Positions 36,155 through 44,001 of a stretch of DNA of 64,000 nucleotides are shown piece by piece; position 1 is the stretch's first letter, and the number at the start of each line of letters is the position of its first letter. The DNA is taken from the NCBI RefSeq assembly GCF_000412695.1, contig NC_021499.1:868001-932000 (forward strand). Reading direction: 5' to 3'. The stretch comes from Pseudomonas resinovorans NBRC 106553. Lineage in GTDB: Bacteria > Pseudomonadota > Gammaproteobacteria > Pseudomonadales > Pseudomonadaceae. The notes beneath the pieces are model-generated. The model did not search any database. It worked only from the letters and a program-made list of their open reading frames with translations, and was not told the DNA's origin. Position numbers and translations under genes: made by a program.

Positions 36155-36224
36155 TATACAGCCTGAAAGCACCATCGCTAGCCTGTGAGCAGATGCCAAG
36201 AACACCTGCGAAAAGGGGCCGGCT

Positions 36225-37343
36225 GTGAGCGATGCAAGCGAGTTCTTCGATATCGAGTTCCGTCATGTGGTCAAGCGCTACGGCGCGGTCGCGGCGGTCA
36301 ACGGCCTGAACTTCAAAGTGCGGCGCGGCGCCTTCCATTCCTTCCTCGGCAGTTCCGGCTGCGGCAAGACCACCACCCTGCGGATGATCGCCGGCTTCGA
36401 GCAGCCCAGCGAAGGCGAGGTGCTGCTGGCCGGGCGCTCCGTGGCCGGGGTGCCGGCGCACCAGCGGCCGGTGAACATGGTGTTCCAGAGTTATGCATTG
36501 TTCCCGCACCTGACGGTGGCGGAGAACATCGCCTACGGCCTGCGCTACCACCAGCCGCGTCCGAGCCGCGCCGAGCAGCGCCGCCTGGCCGACGAGGCGC
36601 TGGAGATGGTGCGCCTGTCCGGCTTCGGCCAGCGCAAGCCCCATGAACTTTCCGGCGGCCAGCAGCAGCGGGTGGCCCTGGCCCGCGCCCTGGTGAACAA
36701 ACCCACGGTACTGCTGCTGGACGAGCCCCTGGCCGCCCTGGACCGCAAGCTGCGCAAGGAGATGCAGTCCGAGTTGCTGCGCTTGCAGCGGGAGGTGGGC
36801 ATCACCTTCGTGCTGGTCACCCATGACCAGGAAGAGGCGCTGTCCATGAGCGACAGCATCAGCGTGATGCAGGACGGCAGGATCCTCCAGAACGCCAGCC
36901 CCGAGCAGCTCTACGAAACCCCGGCCACCCGTTACGTCGCCGACTTCATCGGCGAGTCCAACCTGTTCGATGGCACCGTGCGGCGCGTCGAGGACGGCCG
37001 CGTGCTGCTGGAAACCGCCCACGGCCTGCAACTGGCCAGCCCGCAGACACCCACCGGCCCGACCCTCCAAGCCACCGAGCCGGGCTGCATCGCGGTGCGT
37101 CCGGAGCTGATCGCCATCGGCGCCGGCGAAGACGCGTTGCCCCGCGAGATCAGCCTGCCCGGCCAGGTGGTGGACCGCATCTACCTCGGCAACCTCACCG
37201 AATACCGCGTACGCACCGAGCCCTTCGGCATTGTCTGCGTGCGCGTGCCGCGCCATGGCCAGCACCAGCGTTCGGCCTTCGAGCACGGCTCGCCGGTGCG
37301 CATCGGCTGGGACCAGGCCAGCGGCCTGGCAATGGCCCTCTAG
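36225..37343 (+). CDS. Polyamine-type ABC transporter ATPase (PotA-like)
   Basis: A 372-residue ABC importer ATPase with Walker A GSSGCGKTT near residue 45, signature LSGGQQQR near 145, Walker B LLLDEPLAALD, the H-loop THDQEEALSM and a C-terminal TOBE domain. The layout is that of PotA/PotG-type spermidine, putrescine and betaine importers. The start is GTG at 36225 with AGGGG 6 bases upstream. It is the first gene of an operon with a binding protein, two permeases and an aldehyde dehydrogenase. Confidence 0.92.
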   Translation: MSDASEFFDIEFRHVVKRYGAVAAVNGLNFKVRRGAFHSFLGSSGCGKTTTLRMIAGFEQPSEGEVLLAGRSVAGVPAHQRPVNMVFQSYALFPHLTVAENIAYGLRYHQPRPSRAEQRRLADEALEMVRLSGFGQRKPHELSGGQQQRVALARALVNKPTVLLLDEPLAALDRKLRKEMQSELLRLQREVGITFVLVTHDQEEALSMSDSISVMQDGRILQNASPEQLYETPATRYVADFIGESNLFDGTVRRVEDGRVLLETAHGLQLASPQTPTGPTLQATEPGCIAVRPELIAIGAGEDALPREISLPGQVVDRIYLGNLTEYRVRTEPFGIVCVRVPRHGQHQRSAFEHGSPVRIGWDQASGLAMAL

Positions 37344-37400
37344 CGCACGACACGCAGTACGGAACGGACAAGAACAACCACTCACAGGCAGGTAGCAGCA

Positions 37401-38546
37401 ATGGATCGGAAAGACTTCATCAAGCAACTGCGCAGTTGGCAGAACGGTTCCATCAGCCGTCGCGAGTTCCTCGGCAAGACCGGCCTGGGTGTGGCCATGG
37501 CGGTCATGGCCGCCAATATGCCGGGCCTGCTCACCGGCAACCGCGCCTTCGCCGCCGAGAAGGGCTCACTCGGCGACCGCGTGGTCCTGGCCACCTGGCC
37601 GAACTATCACAACGCCGAGAACTTCGCCGCCTTCGCCGAGCAGACCGGCGCCCAGGTGCAGATGAACGTCTTCGGCTCCAACGAGGAGATGCTCGCCAAG
37701 CTGCAGGCGGGCGGCAGCGGCTGGGACGTCTTCGTGCCCACCAACTACACCATCAGCACCTACGCCGACCTCGGCCTGATCGAGCCGCTGGACCTCGCGC
37801 GCCTGCCCAACTTCGACCCGGCCTCCTACGAGAAGCGCTTCATGGAGCAGGGCGTCATCAACGGCAAGGTCTACGCCGTGCCGAAGAACTGGGGCACCAC
37901 CGGCTTCGTCTACGACGGCGAGAAGATCAAGGCGCGGCCCACCACCTGGAAGGAGTTCTGGGAGCTGGCCAAGGGCGACGCCTCTGGCCGCGCGATGGTC
38001 CACGATTACCAGCTGACCGTGATCGGCAACGCCCTGAAGTCCTTCGGCTACAGCTTCAACTCCCTCGATCCGAAGGAGCTGGCCGAGGCCGAGAAGCTGC
38101 TGCTGGAGGTCAAGCCGCACCTCTTCGCGATCAACTCCGACTACCAGCCGTCCATGCGCAACGGCGACGCCTGGATGTCCATGTGCTGGACCGGCGACGC
38201 CTCGCAGCTGCACCGCGACATGCCGCAGATGACCTACGTGCTGGGCCGCGAGGGTGGCGAGCTGTGGAGCGATTTCTTCGCCATTCCCAAGGGCGCCGAG
38301 CGGCCCGATGCGGCCTACGCCTTCATCAACTACCTGCTCGACCCGCAGGTGAACAAGCGTGAAGTGGAAGCCCACGGCTACCCCACGGGTGACAAGCGGG
38401 TGGATGCGCTGCTGCCCAAGTCCATGCTCGAGGACCCGATCATGTACCCGGCCGCCGATCTGCTCAGCGCCCTGGAGTTCGGCGCCGCAGCAACCCTGAC
38501 CAGCCCGGCGCGGGCGGAACTGATGGCCCGCTTCAAGGCGGCCTGA
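37401..38546 (+). CDS. Polyamine-type periplasmic binding protein with Tat signal
   Basis: A 381-residue PotD/PotF-type solute-binding protein. The N-terminus carries a twin-arginine signal, SRREFLGKTG followed by a hydrophobic stretch and AFAAEKGS, so it is probably exported folded by Tat; most PotD proteins use Sec. Mature landmarks are GWDVFVPTNYTIS, YAVPKNWGTTG and GDASQLHRDMP. The ligand is presumably a di- or polyamine or a related cation. It sits 57 bases after the ATPase gene. Confidence 0.9.
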   Translation: MDRKDFIKQLRSWQNGSISRREFLGKTGLGVAMAVMAANMPGLLTGNRAFAAEKGSLGDRVVLATWPNYHNAENFAAFAEQTGAQVQMNVFGSNEEMLAKLQAGGSGWDVFVPTNYTISTYADLGLIEPLDLARLPNFDPASYEKRFMEQGVINGKVYAVPKNWGTTGFVYDGEKIKARPTTWKEFWELAKGDASGRAMVHDYQLTVIGNALKSFGYSFNSLDPKELAEAEKLLLEVKPHLFAINSDYQPSMRNGDAWMSMCWTGDASQLHRDMPQMTYVLGREGGELWSDFFAIPKGAERPDAAYAFINYLLDPQVNKREVEAHGYPTGDKRVDALLPKSMLEDPIMYPAADLLSALEFGAAATLTSPARAELMARFKAA

Positions 38547-38555
38547 TTGCCGCTT

Positions 38556-38609
38556 GGTAGGAGCGAGTTCTACTCGCGAACGGCTTCGCGAGCAGAGCTC
38601 GCTCCTACC
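38556..38609. repeat. Palindromic GGTAGGAGCGAG repeat inside the operon
   Basis: Near-perfect inverted repeat with arms GGTAGGAGCGAG and CTCGCTCCTACC and an inner TCGCGAACGGCTTCGCGA hairpin, placed between the binding-protein and first permease genes. Such elements between a binding protein and its permeases often protect the upstream mRNA from decay (for example malE-malF). Confidence 0.75.
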
Positions 38610-38644
38610 GAAATGTCGCTTCCATGAATCGTAGGGATTCCTCC

Positions 38645-39556
38645 ATGAACGTCGCTCTCAGCGCCCCCGCGCTGGCCGATGCGGGCCAGGCCGCGCCGGT
38701 CGAAAGTCGCAGCCTCGGCCGGCGCGTCACGCTGCTCCTGCTGTTGCCCTCGACCCTGTGGTTCCTGCTGCTGCTGCTGATGCCGCTGGTGATCATCCTG
38801 GTCTTCAGCCTGGGCGAGCGCAGCCCGGTGGGCGGCTACAGCGCAGCCCTGACCCTGGACAACTACCTGAACCTCGGCTCGCGGGCCAAGGCCTTCTACA
38901 ACACCCTGCTGCTGGCGCCCCTGGGCACCCTGGTGTGCCTGGTGGCGGCGTACCCGCTGGCCTACTTCCTGGCGGTGAAGGTGCAGCGCAACCGGTCCCT
39001 GCTGCTGACCCTGGTGATCGTGCCGTTCTGGACCAGCTTCCTGATCCGCACCTACGCCTGGATCTTCATCCTCGGCGGCAAGGGCATCCCGGCGCTGCTG
39101 GCGATGGTCGGCCTGGAGGACGTGCGCCTCATCAACACTCCCACCGCGGTGCTGATCGGCATCGTCTACGGCTACCTGCCGCTGATGGTGTTCCCCATCT
39201 ACGTGAGCCTGGAAAAGCTCGACAAGCGCCTGCTGGAGGCATCGTCGGACCTGGGCGCCGGCGCCTTCGAGACCTTCCGCCGGATCACCCTGCCGCTCTC
39301 GGCCCCCGGTGTCATCACCGGCGCCATGCTGGTGTTCATCCTGCTCATGGGCGAGTTCCTGATCCCGGCCATCCTCGGCGGCGGCAAGGTGTTCTTCGTC
39401 GGCAACGCCCTGGTGGACCTCTTCCTGCAATCGCGCAACTGGCCGTTCGGCAGCGCGGTGGCCATGACCCTGGTGGCGATGATGCTGGTGATCATCGCCC
39501 TCTACCTGAAGCTGGTGTCGCGCTACGGCAAGCGCGGCACGGAGGGGATGCTCTGA
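38645..39556 (+). CDS. Polyamine-type ABC transporter permease (PotB-like)
   Basis: A 303-residue permease with six predicted transmembrane helices and the EAA loop LEASSDLGAGAFETFRRITLPLS that contacts the ATPase. The ATG at 38645 has AGGGA 7 bases upstream; an ATG at 38624 adds 7 residues without a good ribosome site. Its stop codon overlaps the start of the second permease gene (TGATG). Confidence 0.92.
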   Translation: MNVALSAPALADAGQAAPVESRSLGRRVTLLLLLPSTLWFLLLLLMPLVIILVFSLGERSPVGGYSAALTLDNYLNLGSRAKAFYNTLLLAPLGTLVCLVAAYPLAYFLAVKVQRNRSLLLTLVIVPFWTSFLIRTYAWIFILGGKGIPALLAMVGLEDVRLINTPTAVLIGIVYGYLPLMVFPIYVSLEKLDKRLLEASSDLGAGAFETFRRITLPLSAPGVITGAMLVFILLMGEFLIPAILGGGKVFFVGNALVDLFLQSRNWPFGSAVAMTLVAMMLVIIALYLKLVSRYGKRGTEGML

Positions 39557-40368
39557 TGTGGCTGCGCAGCTATTCCACCTCGCTCTACCTGTTCCTCTAT
39601 GCGCCCATCGCGCTGATCGTGCTGTTCTCCTTCAACGCCGGGCGCAGCGGGCTGTCCTTCAAATGCTGCTCGGTGCAGTGGTTCGGTCGCGCCTTCGGCA
39701 ACCCCTTCATCATGGAGGCCCTGGGCACCAGCGCGCTGATCGCCTTCTGCTCGGCGCTGATCGCCACCTTCTTCGGCACCCTGGCGGTGTTCGGCCTGCA
39801 ACGCGCGGGCAAGAAGGTGCGCATGATCTTCGACGCCATGACCTACTGCGCGATCATCATCCCCGGCATCGTCATCGGCATCGCCACGCTGATCGCCTTC
39901 ATCAGCCTGTTCGAGGTGGTCAACCCGCTGCTCGACCTGTTGCTGGGCGCCGGCCTGCCGCGCCTGCGCATGGGGCTCGCCACGGTGATCGCGGCGCATT
40001 CGCTGTTCACCATGGCGCTGGTGATGGTGATCGTCCGCACCCGCGTCGAGGCCATGGACAAGGCGCTGCTGGAAGCCTCCGCCGACCTCTATGCGCCACC
40101 TCTGGAAACCTTCCGCCGGGTGACCCTGCCGCAGATCGCCCCGGCCATCCTCGCCGGCTTCCTGCTGGCGTTCACCTTCAGCTTCGACGATTTCATCATC
40201 GCCTTCTTCGTCGCCGGCTCGGAAACCACCCTGCCGATCTACATCTTCTCCTCCATCCGCCGGGGCATCACCCCGGAGATCAACGCCATTTCCACGGTGA
40301 TCATCTGCGTCTCCCTGGCGCTGCTGTTCACCTCCCGCTACTTGCAGAACCGCCGCAGCGGCGCCTGA
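39556..40368 (+). CDS. Polyamine-type ABC transporter permease (PotC-like)
   Basis: A 270-residue permease, six helices, with EAA loop LLEASADLYAPPLETFRRVTLPQI. The first helix (SLYLFLYAPIALIVLFSF) is typical of PotC/PotI proteins. The ATG at 39556 shares one base with the previous stop (TGATG), so it is translated with the PotB-like subunit. It is followed by the aldehyde dehydrogenase gene after 19 bases. Confidence 0.92.
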   Translation: MWLRSYSTSLYLFLYAPIALIVLFSFNAGRSGLSFKCCSVQWFGRAFGNPFIMEALGTSALIAFCSALIATFFGTLAVFGLQRAGKKVRMIFDAMTYCAIIIPGIVIGIATLIAFISLFEVVNPLLDLLLGAGLPRLRMGLATVIAAHSLFTMALVMVIVRTRVEAMDKALLEASADLYAPPLETFRRVTLPQIAPAILAGFLLAFTFSFDDFIIAFFVAGSETTLPIYIFSSIRRGITPEINAISTVIICVSLALLFTSRYLQNRRSGA

Positions 40369-40387
40369 GCGCCCATGGAGCAGAGCC

Positions 40388-41857
40388 ATGCGTGACCAGC
40401 TGTACATCAACGGGCAATGGGTCCGACCCGACCTGGGCGGTTACTTCGACGTGCTGGACCCGGCCAGCGGCGACCTGATCCAGCGGGTGCCGGCGGCCAC
40501 CGAGGAAGACATCGACCACGCCGTGCACGCCGCCCGCCAGGCGTTCAACCGGGGCTGGGGGCAGAGCAGCGGGGCGGAACGCGGCGGCTGGCTGGACGCC
40601 CTGGCCGACGAACTGGAGGGCCGCCAGGACGCCCTGGCCGTGCTGGAGGTACGGGACAACGGCAAGCCGCTGCCCGAGGCGCAGTGGGATATAGCCGACG
40701 CCATCGGCTGCTTCCGCTACTACGCCGAGCTGGCGCGGGAACTGGATGCCCGCCAGGACGAACCCCTGGCGTTGCCGGACGATCGCTTCAGCTGTCGCAT
40801 CCGCCATGAGCCGGTGGGCGTGGCCGGGCAGATCATTCCCTGGAACTACCCGCTGCTGATGGCCTCCTGGAAGGTGGCGCCGGCCCTGGCGGCGGGCGCC
40901 ACCTGCGTGCTCAAGCCCTCGGAGCTGACGCCGCTGACCGCCCTGGAACTGGCCAGCGCCGCCGAGCGCATCGGCCTGCCATCGGGCGTGCTGAATGTGG
41001 TCACGGGCCTGGGCAGCGAGGCTGGCGGGCCGCTGAGCCAGCACCCCGGCGTGGACAAGCTGGCCTTCACCGGCAGCGTGCCGACGGGGGCGAAGATCAT
41101 GTCGGCGGCCGCTGCCGACATCAAGAACATCAGCCTGGAGCTGGGCGGCAAGTCGGCCTTCATCGTCTTCGACGACGCCGATGTGGAAGCTGCGGTGGAG
41201 TGGATCATGTTCGGCATCTTCTGGAACCAGGGCCAGGTGTGCAGCGCCACCTCGCGGCTGCTGGTGCAGGAGGGCATCGCCCAACGCCTGCTCGAACGCC
41301 TGGTGGACGAGACGCGGCGCATCAGCATCGGCCCGGGCCTTGAGCGCGGCGTGCTGCTGGGCCCGCTGGTGAGCGCCGGGCAGCACCAGAAGGTGCTGGG
41401 GATGATCGAGCAAGGCCGCCAGGAGGCCACGCTGCTCACCGGCGGCAAGCGTCCGGCGCACTTGTCCCACGGCTACTTCGTCGAGCCGACGGTGTTCGCC
41501 GATCCGGCGGACAACAGCCGTATCTGGCGCGAGGAGATCTTCGGCCCGGTGCTCTGCGTCAAGCGCTTCAAGACCGAAGCCGATGCCCTGCGCATGGCCA
41601 ACGACAGCCGCTTCGGTCTGGCCGCCGCCGTGATGAGCGCCGACCTCGACCGCGCCGCGCGGGTGGCCAACGGGCTGCGCGCCGGCATCGTCTGGGTCAA
41701 CTGCTCGCAACCCACCTTCACCCAGGCGCCCTGGGGCGGCATGAAGCAGAGCGGCATCGGCCGCGAGCTGGGCCGCTGGGGGCTGGAGAACTACCTGGAG
41801 GTGAAGCAGGTGACCGAGTACCGCAGTACCGAGCCCTGGGGGTGGTACCTGAAATAG
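40388..41857 (+). CDS. Aldehyde dehydrogenase (betaine/aminobutyraldehyde type)
   Basis: NAD(P)-dependent aldehyde dehydrogenase, 489 residues. The general-base Glu is in LELGGKSAF (about 252), the nucleophilic Cys in QGQVCSATSR (about 285), and the N-terminal IPWNYPLLMASWKVAPALAA is the usual cofactor segment. Similarity in these blocks is to BADH and gamma-aminobutyraldehyde dehydrogenases, which oxidise amine-derived aldehydes. As the last gene of the transporter operon it probably handles the aldehyde made from the imported amine. No amine oxidase is present in the operon, so the first step must be encoded elsewhere. Confidence 0.9.
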   Translation: MRDQLYINGQWVRPDLGGYFDVLDPASGDLIQRVPAATEEDIDHAVHAARQAFNRGWGQSSGAERGGWLDALADELEGRQDALAVLEVRDNGKPLPEAQWDIADAIGCFRYYAELARELDARQDEPLALPDDRFSCRIRHEPVGVAGQIIPWNYPLLMASWKVAPALAAGATCVLKPSELTPLTALELASAAERIGLPSGVLNVVTGLGSEAGGPLSQHPGVDKLAFTGSVPTGAKIMSAAAADIKNISLELGGKSAFIVFDDADVEAAVEWIMFGIFWNQGQVCSATSRLLVQEGIAQRLLERLVDETRRISIGPGLERGVLLGPLVSAGQHQKVLGMIEQGRQEATLLTGGKRPAHLSHGYFVEPTVFADPADNSRIWREEIFGPVLCVKRFKTEADALRMANDSRFGLAAAVMSADLDRAARVANGLRAGIVWVNCSQPTFTQAPWGGMKQSGIGRELGRWGLENYLEVKQVTEYRSTEPWGWYLK

Positions 41858-41876
41858 GGGGAGGTGGCCGCTTTCC

Positions 41877-41975
41877 TGTAGGGGCGATTTCAATCGCCAA
41901 GGGCAACGCATTTGCCCCCTACGGACTCCGAGGGGCAGACCTTCGGCCTGCTTGGCGAATGAATTCGCCCCTACA
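41877..41975. repeat. Palindromic GGGGCGA...TCGCCCC repeat, right copy
   Basis: A 99-base element bounded by TGTAGGGGCGAT and GCGAATGAATTCGCCCCTACA with inner arms GGGCAACGCATTTGCCCC and GGCAGACC...GGCCTGC. It matches the copy at 35790-35886 in order and orientation. It follows the aldehyde dehydrogenase stop by 20 bases. Confidence 0.75.
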
Positions 41976-42004
41976 AGGTTCCCGCCCCCACAAGGTTCCC
42001 GCGT

Positions 42005-42457
42005 CTACGAGGTTCCGTTCTCCGCCAACCGCCGCTTCAACCGCGCCACTTCGGTCATGTCGGTGATCACCAGGCACACCCGCTCCACCTGGCCGCCGGC
42101 GGCCGCCAGGGGCAGCAGGGTGAGGTTCTGGTACATGAAGTCTTCTTCGCCGGTGATCGGCCGGTAGTTCTCGAAGCGGATCAGGTAGGGGCGTTGCTCC
42201 CACAGGCTGAAGGCGCGGGTGCCCAGTTGCAGCACGGTGTCCATCTTGCGCCTGAACCAGTTGCGGTCGATCTCCGGGAACAGCTCGAAGAGGTTCTTGC
42301 CGTGGACCCGGTCCGGGCCGAAGCCGGAGTGGTTCTCCATGAAACTGTTCCACACCTCGATGCGGTACTGGCGGTCGAGCACCACCACGCCGACGTCCAG
42401 GCACTGGACGATATCGAGCAGCCAGTGGAGTTCCTTGAAATCGATCTGTGCCGGCAT
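42005..42457 (-). CDS. PAS-domain protein
   Basis: A 150-residue protein made almost entirely of one PAS domain (about 8-140): LDVGVVVLDRQYRIEVWNSFMEN opens it and the core ends VCLVITDMTE. There is no kinase, GGDEF or methyl-accepting domain. It starts 4 bases after the REC-CheC gene ends on the same strand, so it probably works with that protein as a stand-alone sensory input subunit. Confidence 0.85.
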   Translation of the reverse strand: MPAQIDFKELHWLLDIVQCLDVGVVVLDRQYRIEVWNSFMENHSGFGPDRVHGKNLFELFPEIDRNWFRRKMDTVLQLGTRAFSLWEQRPYLIRFENYRPITGEEDFMYQNLTLLPLAAAGGQVERVCLVITDMTEVARLKRRLAENGTS

Positions 42458-42460
42458 GGG

Positions 42461-43468
42461 TCAGTCCATCAGGTAGTGGATCTTCTGGGTCAGGCGCGCG
42501 ATGGAGGTTTCGGTGAACAGCAGGAGCAGGTCGAAGTGCAGGTTGTGGTCTTCGATGGCGTAGCTGATCTCCACCGCCAGGGTCTTGCGCCAGCGCTTGT
42601 TGCTGAGCTGGAACAGCCGTTCGATGGAACTGTGCTGGCCGAGCAGTTGTGGGTGGCCCTGGGAGAAACGCACATCGATCTGCTCGGCGATGCCGGCCAG
42701 GCAGGCGCCGATCAGGATGCTCGCCAGGTCCAGCTGCATCTCGGCCTCGTCGGCATCGCCGTGGTTCTGCCAACCCAGCAGGCGCGCCACCTCGTCGCTT
42801 TCGGCGTCGTGGAACAGCAGCAGCGCCTCGCCGGCGATGGATTCGCCGATGAAGCCCTGGCACACCGCCGACAGCCGCTCGCCGCGCTGGGCGTCGGCCA
42901 GGGCCATGTGCAGTTCGCTGACTTCGAAGAGGTTGACGTTGGGCACCGGCAGCTGCACGAAGACCCCGAGCACCCGCGCCAGCAGGGCGGCGGCGCGGCC
43001 CATGGCGACGTTGCTGACTTCGCGCAGGGCATCGCGGAAGTTCACCCGCAGGTCGGGGTCGACGCGGCAGGGGACGCCGGTCACTGGGCTGGTGGAGGGC
43101 GCCGGGCGCAGCAGGCCGAGGCGGATCAGGGTATCGCGCAGCTCGTCCGGGTCGGCCGGCTTGCGGATGAAGGCCAGCGCGCCCAGTTCATGGACGCGGC
43201 GCTGGGCCTCTTCCTGGATATCGCCGGACACCACCACCACCTTGGCCTTGAGGCCTTCGGCGCGGAGCTGGCCGAGCACCTGGTAGCCATCCATCACCGG
43301 CATGGTCAGGTCCAGCAGGACCACCTGGCCATGGCCCTGGCGGATCGCATCGAGGGCTTCTTCGCCGTTGGTGGCCTGGGTGATATGCACCGGCCAGTCC
43401 AGCGGTAGCGCGCGGATAAGCTGCTTGCGCGCCATCATCGAGTCGTCGCAGACGAGGAGGGGAATCAC
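42461..43468 (-). CDS. Receiver-CheC fusion protein
   Basis: A 335-residue response-regulator fusion. The receiver domain covers about 1-120 with the acidic pocket VCDDS, phospho-Asp53 in LLDLTMPVMDG and the conserved Lys103 in FIRKP. The rest is a CheC/CheX-type phosphatase domain. Its first active-site motif is exact: Asp146-x3-Glu150-x2-Asn153-x22-Pro176. The second copy of that motif is degenerate (Glu and Asn replaced). It presumably removes phosphate from a CheY-like protein, or itself, under receiver control. The GTG at 43468 is the best start; no ribosome site is obvious. Followed by the PAS gene. Confidence 0.87.
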   Translation of the reverse strand: MIPLLVCDDSMMARKQLIRALPLDWPVHITQATNGEEALDAIRQGHGQVVLLDLTMPVMDGYQVLGQLRAEGLKAKVVVVSGDIQEEAQRRVHELGALAFIRKPADPDELRDTLIRLGLLRPAPSTSPVTGVPCRVDPDLRVNFRDALREVSNVAMGRAAALLARVLGVFVQLPVPNVNLFEVSELHMALADAQRGERLSAVCQGFIGESIAGEALLLFHDAESDEVARLLGWQNHGDADEAEMQLDLASILIGACLAGIAEQIDVRFSQGHPQLLGQHSSIERLFQLSNKRWRKTLAVEISYAIEDHNLHFDLLLLFTETSIARLTQKIHYLMD

Positions 43469-43559
43469 CTTGGGGGCACCGCGCGGAAAAAGAAGCTGGG
43501 CTCTGGAAAAGCATAGACGCTGGCCGCTTGCCAGCCGACACCTAGCGGCCAGCTTCCGA

Positions 43560-43925
43560 TCAGATGTTCTGTCCGATGCGCCAAAGGACGCCACTGGGGT
43601 CGCTGAGGATGAAATCGCGCATCCGCCAGGGCTGGTCCTGGGGCGGCTCGGCGCGTACGCCGTAGCGCTCGATTACCCCGGACGCCTGCACGTGCTGCCA
43701 CCAGGCCTCAACGTCCTTCACCTGCAGGTGCATCATCAGGTTTTCCGCGAACTCCTTGGTGTAGAAGCTCTGCAGCAGGAAGGCGCTGTGGCCGTGGCGG
43801 AAGTAGCTGACCATTTCCGAGGTGCTGCACATCTCGAATCCGAGGTCCTGGTAGAAGGCCTTGCTTTGTTCATAGTCCTTCGCCGGGACGAAGGCTTTGA
43901 TCTCGATGCTATCCAGTGCGCTCAT
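43560..43925 (-). CDS. VOC family (glyoxalase-fold) protein
   Basis: A 121-residue single-VOC protein: IEIKAFVPAKDYEQSKAFYQDLGF opens the fold and LSDPSGVLWRIGQ closes it. Key metal ligands of glyoxalase I are not all apparent, so it may be a binding or resistance protein rather than an enzyme. It is 91 bases upstream of the receiver-CheC gene, on the same strand. Confidence 0.83.
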   Translation of the reverse strand: MSALDSIEIKAFVPAKDYEQSKAFYQDLGFEMCSTSEMVSYFRHGHSAFLLQSFYTKEFAENLMMHLQVKDVEAWWQHVQASGVIERYGVRAEPPQDQPWRMRDFILSDPSGVLWRIGQNI

Positions 43926-44001
43926 GGCGGAATTCCCTGGCGGTTTGTGGAGAGGGGAGCACGGTCGTCGCTGGCCCTCTGCCGGGGCCTGGCGCTGGAT
44001 G

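Larger units (their letters stand above)
35636..36224. other. 589-bp gap with DnaA boxes and palindromes
   Basis: No gene. The interval contains three TTATCCACA boxes each followed by a CACAG/CTGTG-type palindrome, a ~98-base palindromic repeat at 35790-35886, and a TATCCC-CCGA-GGGATA palindrome 71 bases before the transporter ATPase start. It must also carry the operon promoter. Confidence 0.75.
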
